Shown here: piece by piece, positions 10,698 to 22,675 of the stretch
How positions within the stretch are numbered: position 1 is the stretch's first letter
Layout of the letters: each line of letters starts with the position of its first letter
NCBI GenBank assembly: GCA_015499995.1
Contig: JADNRV010000052.1
Span: 186,001 to 250,000, forward strand
Length of the DNA stretch: 64,000 nucleotides
DNA from: Flammula alnicola
Taxonomy: Eukaryota; Basidiomycota; Agaricomycetes; Agaricales; Strophariaceae
Direction: 5' to 3'
Translations under genes and position numbers: made by a program
Notes under the pieces: model-generated
What the model saw: the letters and a program-made list of their open reading frames with translations, nothing else
Told to the model about the DNA's origin: nothing
The model's database searches: none

Positions 10698-12782
10698 ATG
10701 CCTTCCGCTCAGCCATACAGTTATAGTGACAATGCAGAAGATGCACATAAACAACCACATGCTCTACTCCCTTTTCTGCACTCGCAATCGCAGAATACAT
10801 TGACAAGATTGTATCAACGACCTTCTTCATGTCTTTCAATATTTCGGTGGACTCTTTGGGAATTTCGATGTCGTAACTTTGCTGACAGGGTGTCAACAGA
10901 TTACTCACGCCTCTAGAGCGGCAGATTATCATGAATCTACTATGGCTCGAGTCCGCAATCCCCGCATCAACTATGGCGGCTTGGGTTATTCGTGAAGGCA
11001 GAAAGTAGATCATCCGTTACGGACAAACTTGGAAACATATGTTCATTGTTTGGTAGGCTCTATGAAGATGCTCTTGCAACGTTGGGCCATCTGAATATAC
11101 TTCCAACCTCTACCGGAAAATTGGCCTTGAACGCTACGTTTAAGTCGGGTTTTCGACAAGCGATCACCGGAGGGTCATCATATATTTTCTTTCTCGGTTG
11201 CCTCCAGCTGACGTAGTCTGCAGTGGTACAAGCGGGAGTTTCGGCGTGCCTGCGGAAAGAGACGACAAGCGACAACCTTTTGACCTTGACTCCCTGGATG
11301 CGTTCGCGTTAGAGAGATGGGAGGTAGAGTTTTCGTCTCATTCTTCCTAGCGCAACGTATGAATGCACTGCATAGACCATTCTGCATTACATGGTTTCAT
11401 CAGGTTCTGGACAACAGCCGACGAAACCTTCTCAGGGGGTATTATTTCTTTTGCAGCGAAGCGGTTTGATGGCAAGCTCTCAGTATGTCCAATATTTTTC
11501 TTCAGCTGGCCTTATTTCTTACAGGTCGCTCCCTGCAGTAACTCTGTCTTGCAAATTACATCAGCAGGCTTTCAATTTCTTCTGCATTCACCTCATGATC
11601 AGTTATGGGACTTGTTGCTGCAATACCTTCATCTTGCTGAAGTATGCCTTACAATTACGTCGCACGACGTCGTTCTTCCACGAGCTGACAACCTTCTCAG
11701 GAGCGGCAAATGGACTTGGTCGAGGTTTTGGGGTTCATATTCATGCTTTCTACCATGGAACTGGGCAGGGTGATTTCTTCGATTCTTGCGTAGTGAATGC
11801 TAAATCTGATGGATGGAAGGATAGGAATACTCCACTGAGAACTTGAGCCATACACAGAAGGCCATGCTCGAAGACCTGCGTGATTATGGTCTGATTTGGC
11901 AGCGAAAGGTGTGAACGCCGACTTCCACCCCCGTACCCATTGTCTTACTTCCCCGTCAAAGCCTTCATCTCGGCGTTTCAGCCCTACTCGTCTCGCTACC
12001 ACCTTGACCTCTTCTTCTCCACCTCTTCCCACATCTACGGGCACTGCTTCCGGCCCCCAAGAAGGTTTCATTATTCTGGAAACCAATTACCGAGTGTACG
12101 CCTACACAGGTACTGTTTCGCGTAATAATGTCCAATTGGCACCCTTCTCATTTCTCACCCTCGCACAGAAAACCCCCTGCAAACCGCCGTCTTGAACCTA
12201 TTTGTGTCGTTAAAGTATCGCTTCCCGAATCTCGTTGTCGGTTCTATCACCCGAGATAGTGTCAAGAAGGCGCTCATGAACGGAATATCTGCTGACCAAG
12301 TACGCCTACCCCCCCGCCTTTCCTCAACTCGTGCCATTAACATAATAAATTTGGTTCAAAAGATCATTAGCTACCTAAATACGCATGCTCATCCCCAAAT
12401 GCGGAAAAACGTATGTGAGCTCCTTGTATGTCTAGCGTTTACTCAGATCATTATTGTTTCGCAGAATCCCTTGCTTCCAGTCACAGTACAAGACCAGATC
12501 AGACTCTGGGAATTGGAAAGAAATCGTTTGAAATCGCAAGAAGGTGCGATTTCTTCCTTACGTGAAATTTAGTAATTTTTACTAATGCCGAGCACTTGGA
12601 TAGGCTACCTTTACACTGCCTTCGCCTCTCAGGCAGACTACGAATTTGTGCTCAAATATGCCAAAGAGCTCGACGCCGTCCTCTGGGAAAGTGCCTCAAA
12701 GCGCTGTTTCTTCGGTAGCATGGATGGCCACGCGAACATCAAAGGATTCATCGAAAGGAGAACTCTCGGGGCGAATTCTTAG
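10698..12782 (+). CDS. TFB2: TFIIH core subunit Tfb2 (p52/GTF2H4), 472 aa
   Basis: Thirteen exons in phase: 10698-10846, 10900-11004, 11057-11173, 11224-11323, 11376-11482, 11539-11641, 11701-11769, 11825-11908, 11962-12109, 12169-12299, 12363-12410, 12465-12543, 12604-12782. Diagnostic segments are LERQIIMNLLWLESAIP, FGVPAERDDKRQPFDLDSL, LVEVLGFIFMLSTMELGREY, FIILETNYRVYAYT, LKYRFPNLVVGSITRDSV, YLNTHAHPQMRKN and VQDQIRLWELERNRLK; the last part is the C-terminal region that contacts Tfb5. Tfb2 anchors and stimulates the XPB/Ssl2 helicase in transcription initiation and nucleotide excision repair. The first exon beyond FLHSQSQNTLTRLYQRPSS is the least certain part, as the extreme N-terminus is poorly conserved. 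Confidence 0.95.
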
Positions 12783-13514
12783 CTAGCTAGGTTTGTGTTC
12801 CTTGGCGTGTGTCCCTTCGCGATGCGATGCCGTTATTATTCCTAATAAGATTCTCTAAAATCTTAATTCGCTATTAGGTATGCGCCGTCTTGGCTCGTGT
12901 GGACTGATTGAAACCCCAAATTTCAGGCAACGTTCAGCATGGTCCATCCCTTGACCGAGTTCTCAGTAAGTTCGGCCAGCTCCTACGACATGTCTACCGT
13001 TAAGTGACTCTTCCATACTTCTATCAGTTCACCCTTCGTAATTTTCCGATTCGCCTTCAGTCATCAAATAATTGTATTGTACTACCAGAATGCTAAAAAA
13101 CAATTTCTTGCGGACACTTTGATTAACAGTTTATTATGAACAGAGTTTCAGAAGAAGCAGTTAAGCTTCCCAAGGCTTAAAGCCGCCCCATCACATGCAG
13201 GCCGCCACGACCGAAATGTTGACGTGATCACCCCGAGACGGACGGGATTCGAAGGCCAGCATGGTCCGGGCAGCAGAATAGTACCACATCCAATTTATCG
13301 CGAAAAGTGAAGTTCCCTCGGAGTGACATCAAGTTATGAGATGAATATTAACAAGATGTATACTTTGTTCAGGTCAGTCCGTACATATCGGGGGCTCTAC
13401 TAGGATATACAGGTATATGTGCATCAGCAAGAAAGAAGATTGTACATGCGGTGCGTGCTTCCAAGAAAAAATGAGAAAAAAACATTGCGTAGCATTGAAA
13501 ACAAGTTACCATCC
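12783..13514. other. Convergent 3' intergenic region TFB2/WOPR
   Basis: It separates two convergent genes and should hold both 3' UTRs. No open frame with support, and no repeat that I can recognise. Confidence 0.6.
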
Positions 13515-15308
13515 CTAAGAGTCGCGGAATTCCTCAACATTTGGATACTCGTCGGGGCTAGAGATAGAGGCTGAAGTCGAAGGATACGTCCCGTTGTAAG
13601 AGATTGCCGGTTGGTTCGAGACTGAGTGCAGGGTCGGCGTGGTAAGGAGGTTCGCATCGCTGGAGGTCCACGATGAGGTGTACGTCGGAGCGGTTGTATG
13701 GAACCCCTGCGCGGTGAACGGTAACGTTGGCGAAGAAGAAAAGGAGCTGTTGCTGTGGGGGGTGCCTCTCCTAGGGTCTCTTGCATTGTCTGCAGTGTCT
13801 CGGGTGGGCCAGTGGAGACGCTGCAGTGCTCCTTCTCGAGTACCTGTGGGATGCGGAGTATAACGCACTGGATAACTCTGTTGCATTCCCTCGTTGTCTC
13901 TGCGATGCATCGCCTGGTTCTCGTCATACTGGTGTGATGCCCTCACTCGGGTGCGGTCCTGGTACATGCCACTGCTGGGCAAGGGCGAGGAGGGGGAGTC
14001 ATGTGTTCCTTGCCAGCGCCCAGACTGGGAATGGATTGGAGGCCAGGCATCTGACGTCGACTGCAAAAGGCTGCCTTCGCGTCGGCGAGACATGCTATGC
14101 GAGGACGACATCGAGGATCCTGTGGAACCCCAGCCCAATTCTTGACGATTCATCGGAGGTATCAACGATTCGCCTTGTATAGGCCACCTTTCACTTGGGT
14201 TGCCCCTCCCGTAACCATTGGACCCTCCATTCGTTTGGCCAGACCCGAGAGGATACATGGAGCTTCCAACGAATGGGTTCTCGACAGGCGATGTAGGGCT
14301 GCCCTGGGATGACCATGTAGGCGACGCAGGGATGTTGTAAGGATGGTCTTCGACCTTACAGTCCACAGGTTCGACGTCTTCCGCCTCGCTACTGGACACG
14401 GCGCTTAACACAGAGGCGGCATGATGGATCAAACGACTTACACGAGCCTTGGCTTTCCATCTGGGCCAATTTCGACCTTTGGCGGAACACGGAAGTTGGT
14501 CAATCGAAAGATGTGTGGCGGCATATATAATCCCATTATGTCCGATCGTGTGGATGGTCTCTACAGTTGCATATTATCGGTGAGACAATGTTCGATGAGG
14601 AATCGAGCAAGAGCTTACTTTCAGTTTTCCAGAACGTATGTCATCCGACGTGTAGTAGGAGATCAAGTGCAGGTCAGAATCTTCAATGGTAACGGTGATA
14701 GTCTACGTGAACAACGTAGGACGTTAGAAACCGGGTTCGGTGAGTTTCATTTATCGAGGCAATGGGCAACTCACCTTCTTAATGAGGCCCCCCGCTTTGA
14801 AAGTCCCTTGGTCGGCTGGGTGGCCTTTGAAGCCCATTGAAATCTGGTCTGGGGAGCTCTTTCGTGCCAAAGTCCGTGTTGGGGAGTCGTCGCTGGGGTA
14901 AGGTTTCTTGTGGCTTCCTCGACTGCTGGTCCTCTCGTTGATTTCTCGATAAACCTACAATAATTTCAGCTTTCTGACGTCACATAACGATGACTAGACT
15001 CACCAGGAAATTTCCAACGATACGGGAAGGTGACCAGAGTAAACCATCTGAACCGACATTAGAATGGGACAAGACACGCGGTAATGTTGAATGAGGGAAT
15101 GCGCACCAGTCCACCGTTTGATACCGCTTTCCTCGACGCTGAAGACGAAGACGGCGCCTGACTTGATCATCGTTCTGCGTTCGGAGTCGTTGAGACGGCG
15201 CGTGATGCGAGGGATGACGCCTTGTCGTGCAGCGTGGATGAGGCGAAGAGCGTTGACCGTAGTTTCGACATAGCCGGTGAATGGAGGTACGTCTGGGTTA
15301 CTCGTCAT
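13515..15308 (-). CDS. WOPR-family (Gti1/Pac2) transcription regulator, 501 aa
   Basis: Six exons in phase: 15107-15308, 15004-15047, 14775-14954, 14619-14702, 14442-14560, 13515-14391. The WOPR N-terminal half is clear: FTGYVETTVNALRLIHAAR, GVIPRITRRLNDSERRTMI, FVFSVEESGIKRWTDGLLW, SPSRIVGNFLVYREI. The second half carries GGLIKKTITVTI, DLHLISYYTSDDI and IFRLTNFRVPPKV. The last exon is a long Ser/Pro/Gly/Gln-rich disordered tail. The family includes Wor1, Ryp1, Sge1 and Pac2, DNA-binding regulators of morphology, secretion and host interaction; a master-regulator role here is inference. The ATG at 15308 directly precedes the domain, as is usual for the family. Confidence 0.95.
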
Positions 15309-16792
15309 CTTTGTGCGCTCGAGCTTGAGGTTGTTGGACAATCGAGAGGTTGTGGGACGAGTAGCGGGGAAGGTCCGTCTCTTTATCATCCGCTTTTCAC
15401 TGCCATTTTTTAAAGAATCAAATCTGGTCCCGGATCGATAGCCATGCCTCTGAGCCCTGGCGTTGATTCCACGATGTTCAGACCCAATATCCTTCCAGAG
15501 GAGTCCAACAGCCTTTATCGGGAATGAGGGGGTGCTTGCTCCTCGAAGCCCCATTTACATGACATATATCGGACGCCACCTGTCATCTGTCTCCTCAATT
15601 TCGCTCGGAAAATTTCCTACGAATTGTAGCCCACAAAGTAACCTTAATGAGGTAAATTCCTTTGGATACACTGAAGATCCGATAGCGCTTGTTGCAGCAA
15701 ATACACATGGATGCTTCCTATCTTATTGGGAACTTCACGCGTCGTTTCATCCGATATATGTAATCTTGGGATACACCCCTTTGGTCATCCGAACTTCTCA
15801 TCGAGAACAATTTTCATTTCTCAATCGAAGAACATGTGTCTGGCCAGTAACAAGTAAGTCGGGTGCATCTTCCATAATATGGATAATTCATTTCCTGGAA
15901 CGTATAGAATTGCGCATCTTTATACAAGATGCTTTGTTCTCCATGGACAAACATCGGCCCGCTTCAACTCGCTTGGATTGGAGTGAATGGCAGTGAATCA
16001 CTGAATGAACCGGAAATCGTTAGGAACACCTTCTGGCAAATCTGCCGTTGTGTTTCAAGTTCAATGGCATTGCCTCTGGAGCTCCTCTTGTTCCCGACCA
16101 TGACATACTCAATTTCCTTTGTCGAACCTGCTCAGGTGTTAACGATAACACGACGGTTTCTCCATGAGTCCATCACCGCCCTGGAACGATGAGATCTGAT
16201 GAAAGATGCGAGGACGTCAGGGACCATTTTCCTCCGAGGGGACAGGGTTGAATGACCTCTGTTGTCTGAGCAGACTTACGTTGTTCAGGTTCTCATAGTC
16301 CCGTCGCGTTCACCTTAAGGCTAGTCCTCTGCCATTTAGAGCTCCGGAAATGGCAAGAGGGAAGAGATTTCGCCACGGGGAAAATTCAAAGCCAGCGGCG
16401 AATCAGACTGTGGTTGTTGTTAGAGAATGCAGGGTCACATTTCCAGGGGTCATATTAGGTTTCGACCCTCCTTTCCTTTCTTGATAATAAACATGAGAAT
16501 GCCACATCGGGACCCAGGAACTGTAACTCGGTTAGAACAGAATGGGATGCAAATGGACACGCCATTATAAGCAGCAACAGCCACAAAAAACCCTGTGGGG
16601 CGATGTCCTAAATAAGACTATATTTGCGTGGATAACAAGGAAGCACAAAGGAAGATGGAACGAGGGAATGATGGAAGAACAGGACCAAAACACATATACA
16701 CACGAGTCATTCAGCAAATACATCGAACGAACTATCAGAAACGAAAAAAAAGAAGATAAGAAAACATGAAGGTCTACTCTAAACCCAAAGCT
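15309..16792. promoter_or_regulatory. Long non-coding region upstream of the WOPR gene
   Basis: About 1.5 kb between the WOPR start and the stop of the next gene upstream on the same strand. The longest open frame here (15463-15996, plus) starts at ATT-rich sequence and has no family or splice support. Long regulatory upstream regions are common for WOPR regulators such as WOR1; this use here is inference. Confidence 0.4.
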
Positions 16793-19146
16793 TCATTCTG
16801 ACTTGTCCTCGTCGTCAGTTTTGTATACTACAAATCCTCCTTGGTACCCTATTGAGTCCATTGGCGTCGAAGTTTCTCGCCATCGACCGACAAAATTTTG
16901 GTCGTGTAGATACCCCTTAAAAATCCACTTTCCCAAGTGATCCTCAGAAGGGTCACTCTGCGAGGAGACAACAATAAATAGCCTGAAATAAAGGCCAGTC
17001 GACGAACGCACGCACAGGAATACGTAGAAGAGCAGTTAAACCATCCCATGGCCTTACTCGCCCATAAATTGTATAATGTCCCCAAGCGTCACCATACAAC
17101 TCGCCAGTCTGAAAATTAGTAAGTCGCCAGCTTCGGGTATAACATCTACTCACCTTCCCAGTGATTAGGATATCAGAGACCCCACTGGAAAGATGGCTGG
17201 TAAGAACGTAGGTGAGTCATGGTATGAAGAATACAAGGCGTAAGTGCATTATACCCACCTAACTGTATCGCAATATTCGTCGTCGTCGTCGATAGACAAG
17301 GAAGGCCCGATGCTAATATCCGGATTCCCTAAGCCAGACGCCAGTTCTGGGACATTATCGGCAATCACCCCATCGGATTCATCACAGATCCAGCTTCTCG
17401 AAAGCTTCTCAGTCTTCGAATAGAGAGCCGCACTCCTGGGAATGACCGTCTCATATCGCGCTGTGCGCCCAGTCAGTGGATCGTATACCTCTACAGCATC
17501 CTATACAAATGAGATGAGAAAGGTCCGTACTGTGAATAGAACTAGAAAACATGCCCCTAGGTGCGTGAAGGTTACTCCCCGAGGCAGCCACGCATTCAAG
17601 AAATCGTCTAGGAAATTATCATCTACGCCGAGGGAAACTGGCTCGTTCGGGGACAGGCAATGGTGCTCTTGCAACTGCCAGTACAACGGGCGATGTCGAA
17701 CAGAAATCGTCGAGTGACTAGGATTTGCCTGATGACCCGTTGTCAGAGAGGTCAGGAGTTCTAGGTCCACTTCCTAACATAAAACCAGTCAGCGCTAAAT
17801 TGTTTCGAAGATGATAAACTTAGTTACTATCAGACGGCCTGCCCAAGACCCAGCCATCGATCCAAGCCCATAAACGACTCCTCTTAGAGGCATATCCCCA
17901 ACCCACGGGTCGTGGCAGGCTACGAGGCGATACCAATCTTGATCATGACGTTTACTTCCCGTGTTGACTTCACAACTTGCAGCAGTATCGCTCTCGTCGT
18001 CTACGTCAAGGTCTTCAATAAAACGAGTATCCAGTACCGGTTGGCATCTATCCACGATGTGAATTCGATTGTTGAGATGAAAGTCGAAAATGTCGGCGGC
18101 TGTCGGTCCATTATGTCCTTGGGCAATGGCTTCGGCTCTATTACGCGGAAGGTCGTGGCTAACTCGAGGGACGTTTGTTAAGTCCTGGACAGAGTCGGCC
18201 CGCACGACCAAGGCCATAATCGCGGCAGGGGCGATGACTGGTGCAGCCAGTTGAAGACGGTGTGAATAGTGAATAATTTCTGATCTAGGCACTTGAAGCG
18301 CGCGGGCGAAACTGGCGTCACTACCACTACACAAAGGTAGAGTAAAGAATACATCGGGGGCGTAAACCGAGGAGTGCTGGAAACAATATCAGTGGAAAGA
18401 AATCTAGAAAAAGCGATCTTAAATCTCACTTGGTAGCCGGTAATAATTAAAGAGTGCAAAATTCCTATAATGCTATGACGAAGCTGCGAATCTTCACATC
18501 TGATAGATCCTGCGAAGAGGCAATGAGCTGCTGTGTTAACAATAACATCGAAATTTTACCTCTTTCACTGGTCACCCACAGCAACCACACTACAAGTGAA
18601 TCAACCACAGGATTTTTAAACCACATTAGATCTTGAGCTTGGGAGTTTGTTCGATATACGATGAGCGACTTGAGGTATTCCTCAAGGTGGGCATAATTCA
18701 AAAGTTGGGCCTCGTTCCTTCCGTCGCTCTCCAACATCCTATTACTTAGATGTCAGTGAATTTCGAGGTTGAAAGAATTTCAAAACTACACGCATCAGGT
18801 AAGCGGTCCAAAGATCTTCCACATGGAGTTGCCTGGATTTGATGCGTCTCAAGGCTTGAAAGCGCTTGATCAGTTCTGAAGCCAAACACGCCGTCGTACG
18901 CCATCTTTCAGATAGACGTCGAGTTGGGGCAGCCAAATCGAATTTAAAGCCAAAGATTCTTGCGTAAAGGTGCGTATTTCGTCTGTACGAAATTTGATGA
19001 TATACTGAGCGTGAGATGAGAAGCATAGAACATATCTCGGAGGGAGGTCCAAGAAATGTTTCCTCCGATGCCACCGCGTAGAACGCAATTCGTTCCCATA
19101 TTCCATATGAGATACTATCCGCATGTACGGGGCTTGTGCCAGGCAT
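16793..19146 (-). CDS. Agaric F-box-like protein
   Basis: The start MPGTSPVHADSISYGIWERI is at 19146. The N-terminal block, IWERIAFYAVAS then LGPPSEICSMLLISRSVYHQ and LYARIFGFKFDL, is typical of the large agaric family annotated as F-box-like proteins. Downstream exons carry DLWTAYLM, LNYAHLEEYLKSLIVYRTN and VDSLVVWLLWVTSERG, and the gene ends GRVRPWDGLTALLRIP, GKWIFKGYLHDQNFVGRWRE and a stop at 16793. About nine exons; the end of exon 1 near 18790 is ambiguous because phase fits a GC donor better than the nearby GT. By family analogy it may act as a substrate adaptor of an SCF ubiquitin ligase. Substrate unknown. Confidence 0.75.
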
Positions 19147-21319
19147 CGTCGAGGTCGGGGAGGGAACCTCAAGACAGTGAATTGACTGCCTTATTAAAGA
19201 TTTGATGGGTCGATTTAGGAAGAACACCGGAGCGGCGATGATATGAACGCTGCGTTTCATGAACTGTGATCGCCGCGCTTCCCTGTCTTTTCTCCCGTCA
19301 GATGGTGAGAGAATACAGTTGCATGCCGCGGGCTGAAACGAGGTTAAATACTTCTTGCCGCAAATCCCGCATGTGACAGTCGGTTGGTCTCTGAGAATCA
19401 AGCAGAACTGGGACTAGAAACGTCGCCATCTTCTGGAGAAAAGTTCTGTAGCGATACGAGTGATGAAGAGACTGCTCCGTCTTCGAAATTTTGCAAAAAA
19501 AGCCGCCGGCCGGATTTTGCCGGACACACTTACGTCCCCGTCTTGTTCTCCGCTGATGGAACCAGATTCTTGCCGCCATTGCTTCCCTATCTTAGGCTTA
19601 CGTGTGTGCATTAAACCCTTCTTTGTGTCGCCTACCAGGAAGTTTACATCGATGATTTTTCATTGAGGCTTCGAAGATTGAGTGAAAACTCAGTGTCTAT
19701 TCGTCGCCGACGATACGAAGGGCGATACGGACAACGGTGCCCGTGGTGGATTGAATCTATGGACAAGGCGGTGGCGCAGTCCGTATTGCAGGTGGCCACG
19801 CTGAGAATGTCAATGCCCTCTAGGACGCTGACGTAAAGGCGACGTGCTTTAATTTTTTCCAGAAAGAGTTTGATTTGATCTTCAAATGACTCCAATCTTT
19901 TCTATTATGTCTTTCTTCAAACGTTGAATTGCAATCCTTGATTGGTTAGATATTGTAAAAGTTATCGACGGTATATGGGTTACATACCATTGATGCGTGC
20001 ACCGATAATCAGACATTGCGTGCACAACAATTTGGCATCCGCGCAGCAAACAAGGTCAAAGTTCGACTGGAATTCATTAACATAGTAGAATAGTACTCGG
20101 GAAAATTTATCAAGATACTTTTACAGCTTATCCGTCAACAACAAACCAGGTGAAAAACGAGAAGTTTAGTTAATCCTGGTTCTACTTCATTGCACTGGAC
20201 TTAATGACGGCCTTTGACAGATCGGCGAACGGAGACCTATGTCATATGTGCGAGTTTTACTGTTTACTGGTTACCATATGTCAGCCTTATCGTAATTTAT
20301 GACGGGCTTGTAAAGGGAAGATATTGCTCGCTTATGATTTGTGCCTAGATAAATAGATTCAAATCGCCACCCTCTAGCAGACACTTTCACCAACCCGTTG
20401 TACGGATCCTAGTTTCCTGTTTTTGGCCATAGAAAAGACGCGAAAGTCTAAAGCTGGCGATTTTTCGTCGTCATCGAATGTCTCAATGGAAACGACCCTC
20501 ACTATAAATCAGAACAAGATAACAGTCAGATGCGAAGGAACAAACGATTTTTTTTGTTTCTCCTCGGCGTTCGCTTTCCTGGCGCGACAAGCCTTTCCGC
20601 CGATGTGTTGAAAAGAATCGCTCATCCACAATCTGATCAATGTAGCTCCGCTGAATGCTATATCTGTGGAATTTTGTAGACCACAATATCGATCCACAGT
20701 TGACCACAGGCCTCAACTTCGCGATCGCCATCTGCGACGACTCGGAGCTTTCTCGTGACTCCGGATCACGGTCAACATTGATGCTCAGTACTTAAGCATA
20801 ATCCCTCCAATGCGACTAAATATGCGGAACGCATAAATAAGATGCCGTAAGGTCATCTGGGAAACCATCCGGGAGGATGGCTCGAGAGATCAGCCGTTCC
20901 TGGAAAGTCAGCGCCGGATGAAGTCATCCAAATAAGAAGCTCAACCTCCTCCCCTGCATTCTGGATGATATTTGACAGAGCTGTGATCGCGACTTTAATT
21001 ATTGACTTTTGATCCCGATATAAGCGACTCCAGCCTCCTGTTGGAGACTATCCTCGTATGCGATCTTGCTCATCGACGTCGTTTATTTGCCAGACCCAGA
21101 TATTAAGCAAGGTCTCAAACAAGTTCAAGACCGATATGAGGAATCCTAAGGCCTAATCACTGATATTCTTATACAGCGTGACCTGAAGGAATGAACTTCT
21201 TCTGCCAAATACTTAAAATGGTGAAAGAAATTTAAGAAAACATCAGTCATTGCGAATATGAACTCCGCGAAGGTCTAGATTTATGAGACTCCTTCCGAAA
21301 GGGGGTACGTGATTGATCC
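19147..21319. other. Intergenic with one weak coding-looking patch
   Basis: The minus strand at about 19647-19895 encodes a plausible helix (SFEDQIKLFLEKIKARRLYV) followed by Arg-rich sequence, but it begins without ATG just after an AAG that could be an acceptor. A CGICGKKYL segment near 19340-19380 (minus) is zinc-ribbon-like but isolated. No complete gene could be assembled. From 19900 to 21319 I see nothing. Confidence 0.4.
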
Positions 21320-22675
21320 TCAAGCGCAATCCGTCGGGTCCCAGTCGGTGACCAGTCCTGTCGAAGCGCTCAAAGTCAGTCAAAGTGTCATATTTATATA
21401 TATGTACCTCGACCGTACAAACCTTCATCTAATTGATCCAAGCTGAAAACCTCTTCATCTGAAAGCCTGAAATCAAATATCTGACGGTTGGAGAATATCC
21501 GTGACTTGGAAGTTGACTTCGGAAGAGGAATGTAACCCTGCAGAGACTTGTGCATGAGTCCTACAGTACGCAGTGTGCGAGAAGCCTGTTCTTGGAAAGA
21601 AGTGTACCTTTTGGAGTGAGTAACGAAGTAAAATTTGGGCTGCCTCTTTGTTGTATTTTTGTCCAAGTGCCACGAGAACTGGGTGTTCAAACCGATACCC
21701 CCGTACCAGGGGTGCCCATGCCTTCAAACATGCGCTGCGTAAGTAATCATGTGGAATAGATAGATAATAGTAGAAATGTCACCTCGAGAACCATGCCATG
21801 TTGTTTAGAGAAAGCCACGATCTCGGGACGGGTCATGAAGGGATGTAAATCAATCTGATAAAGCCTCGCCTCATTAGCAGCAATGAAGTCTAGACGTGCG
21901 TGGCGTACTTGGTGAACAGCAGGTATGGGAATTCCCTCTTGCATGATATCTTTCATATGGCGAATGCCGAAGGTACTAATGCCAATAATTCGCAGCAATC
22001 CTCCGGACTCTTTCTGAAAGTCGCAAATGGCTCTCCAACTTTCCTTTCGGGCGGTCGGGCCACCCAAGGGGCCGTGAATGAGATATAGATCAATATATCC
22101 CAGACGACACGCGTCGAGAGACCGTTGGATAGCTTTTTTGACATTGTCATATCCGTTGTTTAATTTGAGTTTTGTTGTATAAAATATGGCCTCTCGTGGT
22201 GTTCCGGTCTGTCGGCAGAAGTCTAGAATGGCATTTCCAACCTCTCGTTCGTTCTCATACCAAGCAGCCGAGTCCTGTAAATAACAGATTAGAAGGTAGA
22301 TAGACAGTATCATTCATCTTGAATATTTTAAACTGACGATATGGCGATAGCCAGCCTGTAGGCCTTCACTGATTAGCTGATAAAAGAAACTCTGCACAAA
22401 ATTATACCTCAAGGGCCGAAAGGACCCCCCTGTAGGCCTCGTTCTCTTCCAGTTCGTAGGTACCTATCATTAATGCGTTTATTATTTTACTTTGTCAAAC
22501 TTTTAGACAATAAAGTAGAGAAATTTGACATGCCATAGCCTAACACAGGAATTTCGTGCCCATCGCGTAACTGGAGGCAAACCAAGGCGGTTTTTTGAGC
22601 CCACGTTAGAGACGGAGATAAGTACCACGAGTAGCTTCCTACCTTGACCTTAGTACCGAGAGTGAATTCATTCAT
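21320..22675 (-). CDS. Aldo/keto reductase, 282 aa
   Basis: Nine exons in phase: 22643-22675, 22534-22570, 22408-22463, 22338-22355, 21909-22274, 21783-21854, 21608-21721, 21423-21537, 21320-21357. The AKR tetrad is visible: Asp in HIDSAAW, Tyr in WYENE, Lys in FYTTKLKL and His in LYLIHGPLGG. NADPH-site segments PLPKSTSKSRI and SNRQIFDF are also present, and the protein ends LVTDWDPTDCA. Length fits AKRs of the 2,5-diketogluconate reductase type (about 280 aa). It should be a cytosolic NAD(P)H-dependent reductase; the substrate cannot be read. The second intron requires a GC donor (GCATGT) to give LGYGTYELEE. Confidence 0.92.

Noticed and set aside
13190..13270. tRNA-like ttcgaatcccgtc on the minus strand
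   Set aside because: It resembles a T-loop, but the flanking arms do not pair and no A-box, anticodon arm or acceptor stem fits.
13639..14312. Several overlapping plus-strand frames
   Set aside because: Antisense shadows of the long last exon of the WOPR gene.
15463..15996. 177-codon plus frame upstream of the WOPR gene
   Set aside because: No domain, no splice support, low complexity of hydrophobic and Ser residues; most likely chance in the promoter.
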